This document shows, in pieces, positions 63,011 to 64,000 of a DNA stretch of 64,000 nucleotides. Position 1 is the stretch's first letter, and the number at the start of each line of letters is the position of its first letter. The stretch lies in the NCBI GenBank assembly GCA_963575745.1, contig CAUYUJ010018627.1, positions 27,501-91,500 on the forward strand, written 5' to 3'. Origin of the DNA: Prorocentrum cordatum (lineage: Eukaryota > Sar > Dinophyceae > Prorocentrales > Prorocentraceae). Both the position numbers and the translations under genes were made by a program. The notes beneath the pieces were generated by a model. The model did not search any database, was not told where the DNA came from, and was given only the letters and a program-made list of their open reading frames with translations.

Positions 63011-63651
63011 AACAGGCCCATCAGAGGTGGCCGCTCGGTCCCGCCACCTGGGCTTCCCGGCTTCCCCGCTCGTCCGTGAAGGCTCTTGCCCCCCTCTCTT
63101 CGGAGGCCATGGGCGAAAAGCATGTCCGTATCCGTGGCCTCGCGGGCAGGGCCCCTGGGCCGCGACCCCGCGTATGCGGGGCGTCTTGTTCGCGGATGCC
63201 CCCCGAGCGGGACGTATCCGTGCGATCGCGTATCCGCGGGATCGCGCCTTGGAATGCAGACCACGAGGGCGCGGATACGGACTTGTATGTCGCTCGTGAG
63301 GAGGAAGACAAGCGCTACCCATGCCGCTGCCCTTGCGTCGTTTTCACCCCTTGGGGCCTATCCTGGGATGCCCTCGTCGCCACGGCTGGACCCGCCTCGA
63401 AATCCTGGTCTTAGGTCGGGCATGTCCCCCACAGGTGGATTTTGGGCGAAACGCAAAAAATAGTCAAAATAAAGTTCAAACATAGCCAACAAATGCTCAA
63501 ACCATCGTCCCTTGACTATTTACTAGTCTTGAATATTCCTCCTGTGGAGGGGCACGCCCGACTTGATCCTGGTCAGGACCCACCTCTGGAGAGATTATGG
63601 GAGTAGCGTTGTCGGTACCTTTTGGCTTCCGCACCTTCTGGTTTTGTTTTG
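63011..63651. other. No gene seen
   Basis: Unique sequence. 63,120-63,300 contains CGTATCCG/CGGATGC-type degenerate repeats; 63,445-63,540 is AT-richer. No ORF with support. Confidence 0.4.
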
Positions 63652-63715
63652 TTGTGTGTGTGTGTGTGTGCGTGTGCGTGTGCGTGTGCGTGTGCGTGTG
63701 CGTGTGCGTGTGCGT

Positions 63716-63749
<34 letters not shown>
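63652..63749 (+). repeat. GT/GTGTGC microsatellite
   Basis: About 98 bases of GT with regular GC interruptions, followed by (TC)n. To the window end there is GA-rich sequence without a gene. Confidence 0.95.
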
Positions 63750-64000
63750 TATTCCCTCTCTCTCTCTTTTGCCCCTTCTCCTCTTTCGCCGGGCTGGGAG
63801 GCAGAAGGAGAGCCGAGGAGGAGAACGGAGGAGGAGGAGGAGAGGAGGGATGCGACGGTGAGGCGGACGAAGGGAGGAGGGGCAGGGACGATAATGGAGG
63901 GGGGAGGCGAGGAGGAAGGACTGGACTTCCGACGGCCCCCCCTCTCGCCTCCCGTCCATCTCACAGCAGGGAAAACGTGGCAGAGCGTCCCAGTTGGTCT

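Overview
The window looks like nuclear DNA of a dinoflagellate. It is GC-rich and full of microsatellites, short degenerate repeats and satellite arrays. It carries two gene families I recognise as multicopy in dinoflagellates: an SF3-helicase-like protein and DDE/KDZ-like transposases. Several genes also have 5' leaders resembling relics of the 22-nt dinoflagellate spliced leader (SL). I cannot assign a species. I saw no rRNA, tRNA or CRISPR array. Almost every recognisable gene is broken by a nonsense codon or small indel, so this is mostly a transposon graveyard with a few live-looking genes.

Region 1 (1-25,682) is a giant near-perfect inverted repeat, cut by the window start. Each arm is about 12.7 kb and carries the same genes in the same order, all reading toward the centre: a Cys-rich protein, a small unknown protein, an N-terminal-module/His-rich ORF followed by a WW-domain ORF, a second protein with a related N-terminal module, an SF3-helicase-like protein whose Walker A lysine is missing, a region of unknown function, a C2H2-like zinc-finger region, and a DDE transposase with a D(2)H motif. 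The centre is an AT-rich ~228-bp satellite in inverted orientation, around a 160-bp hairpin. The arms differ by about 1% where I aligned them (2 of 195 bases) and carry different disabling mutations.

Region 2 (25,683-38,733) holds a ~371-bp tandem repeat, a CTA microsatellite, a reverse-strand gene with a complete ubiquitin unit fused to an unknown domain, a gene of DQ-containing tetrapeptide repeats, a short inverted-repeat element, and a gene at 36,407 with an SL-like leader. A 77-bp sequence inside that gene recurs at 38,657; removing 74 bp of it joins two reading frames.

Region 3 (38,734-47,262) is a second, more diverged inverted repeat with two gene pairs. Its outer and central parts are arrays of an 89-bp satellite. 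Region 4 (47,263-53,720) has perfect palindromes, two decaying multi-domain genes (AT-hook type and RING-like type), and between them a 288-bp stretch with 19 exact GTTATCA/TGATAAC heptamers. Region 5 (55,030-60,460) has another 89-bp array and a third inverted repeat whose arms each contain a copy of one small gene with an SL-like leader, flanking a KDZ-like transposase gene. Region 6 (60,461-64,000) has a cluster of the palindrome TGACCCGGGTCA and long microsatellites.

Recurrent themes are inverted duplication at three scales, the 89-bp satellite in four arrays, a short AGCGG-loop-CCGCT hairpin at about a dozen places (five of them next to gene starts), and SL-like leaders marking probable retrogenes.
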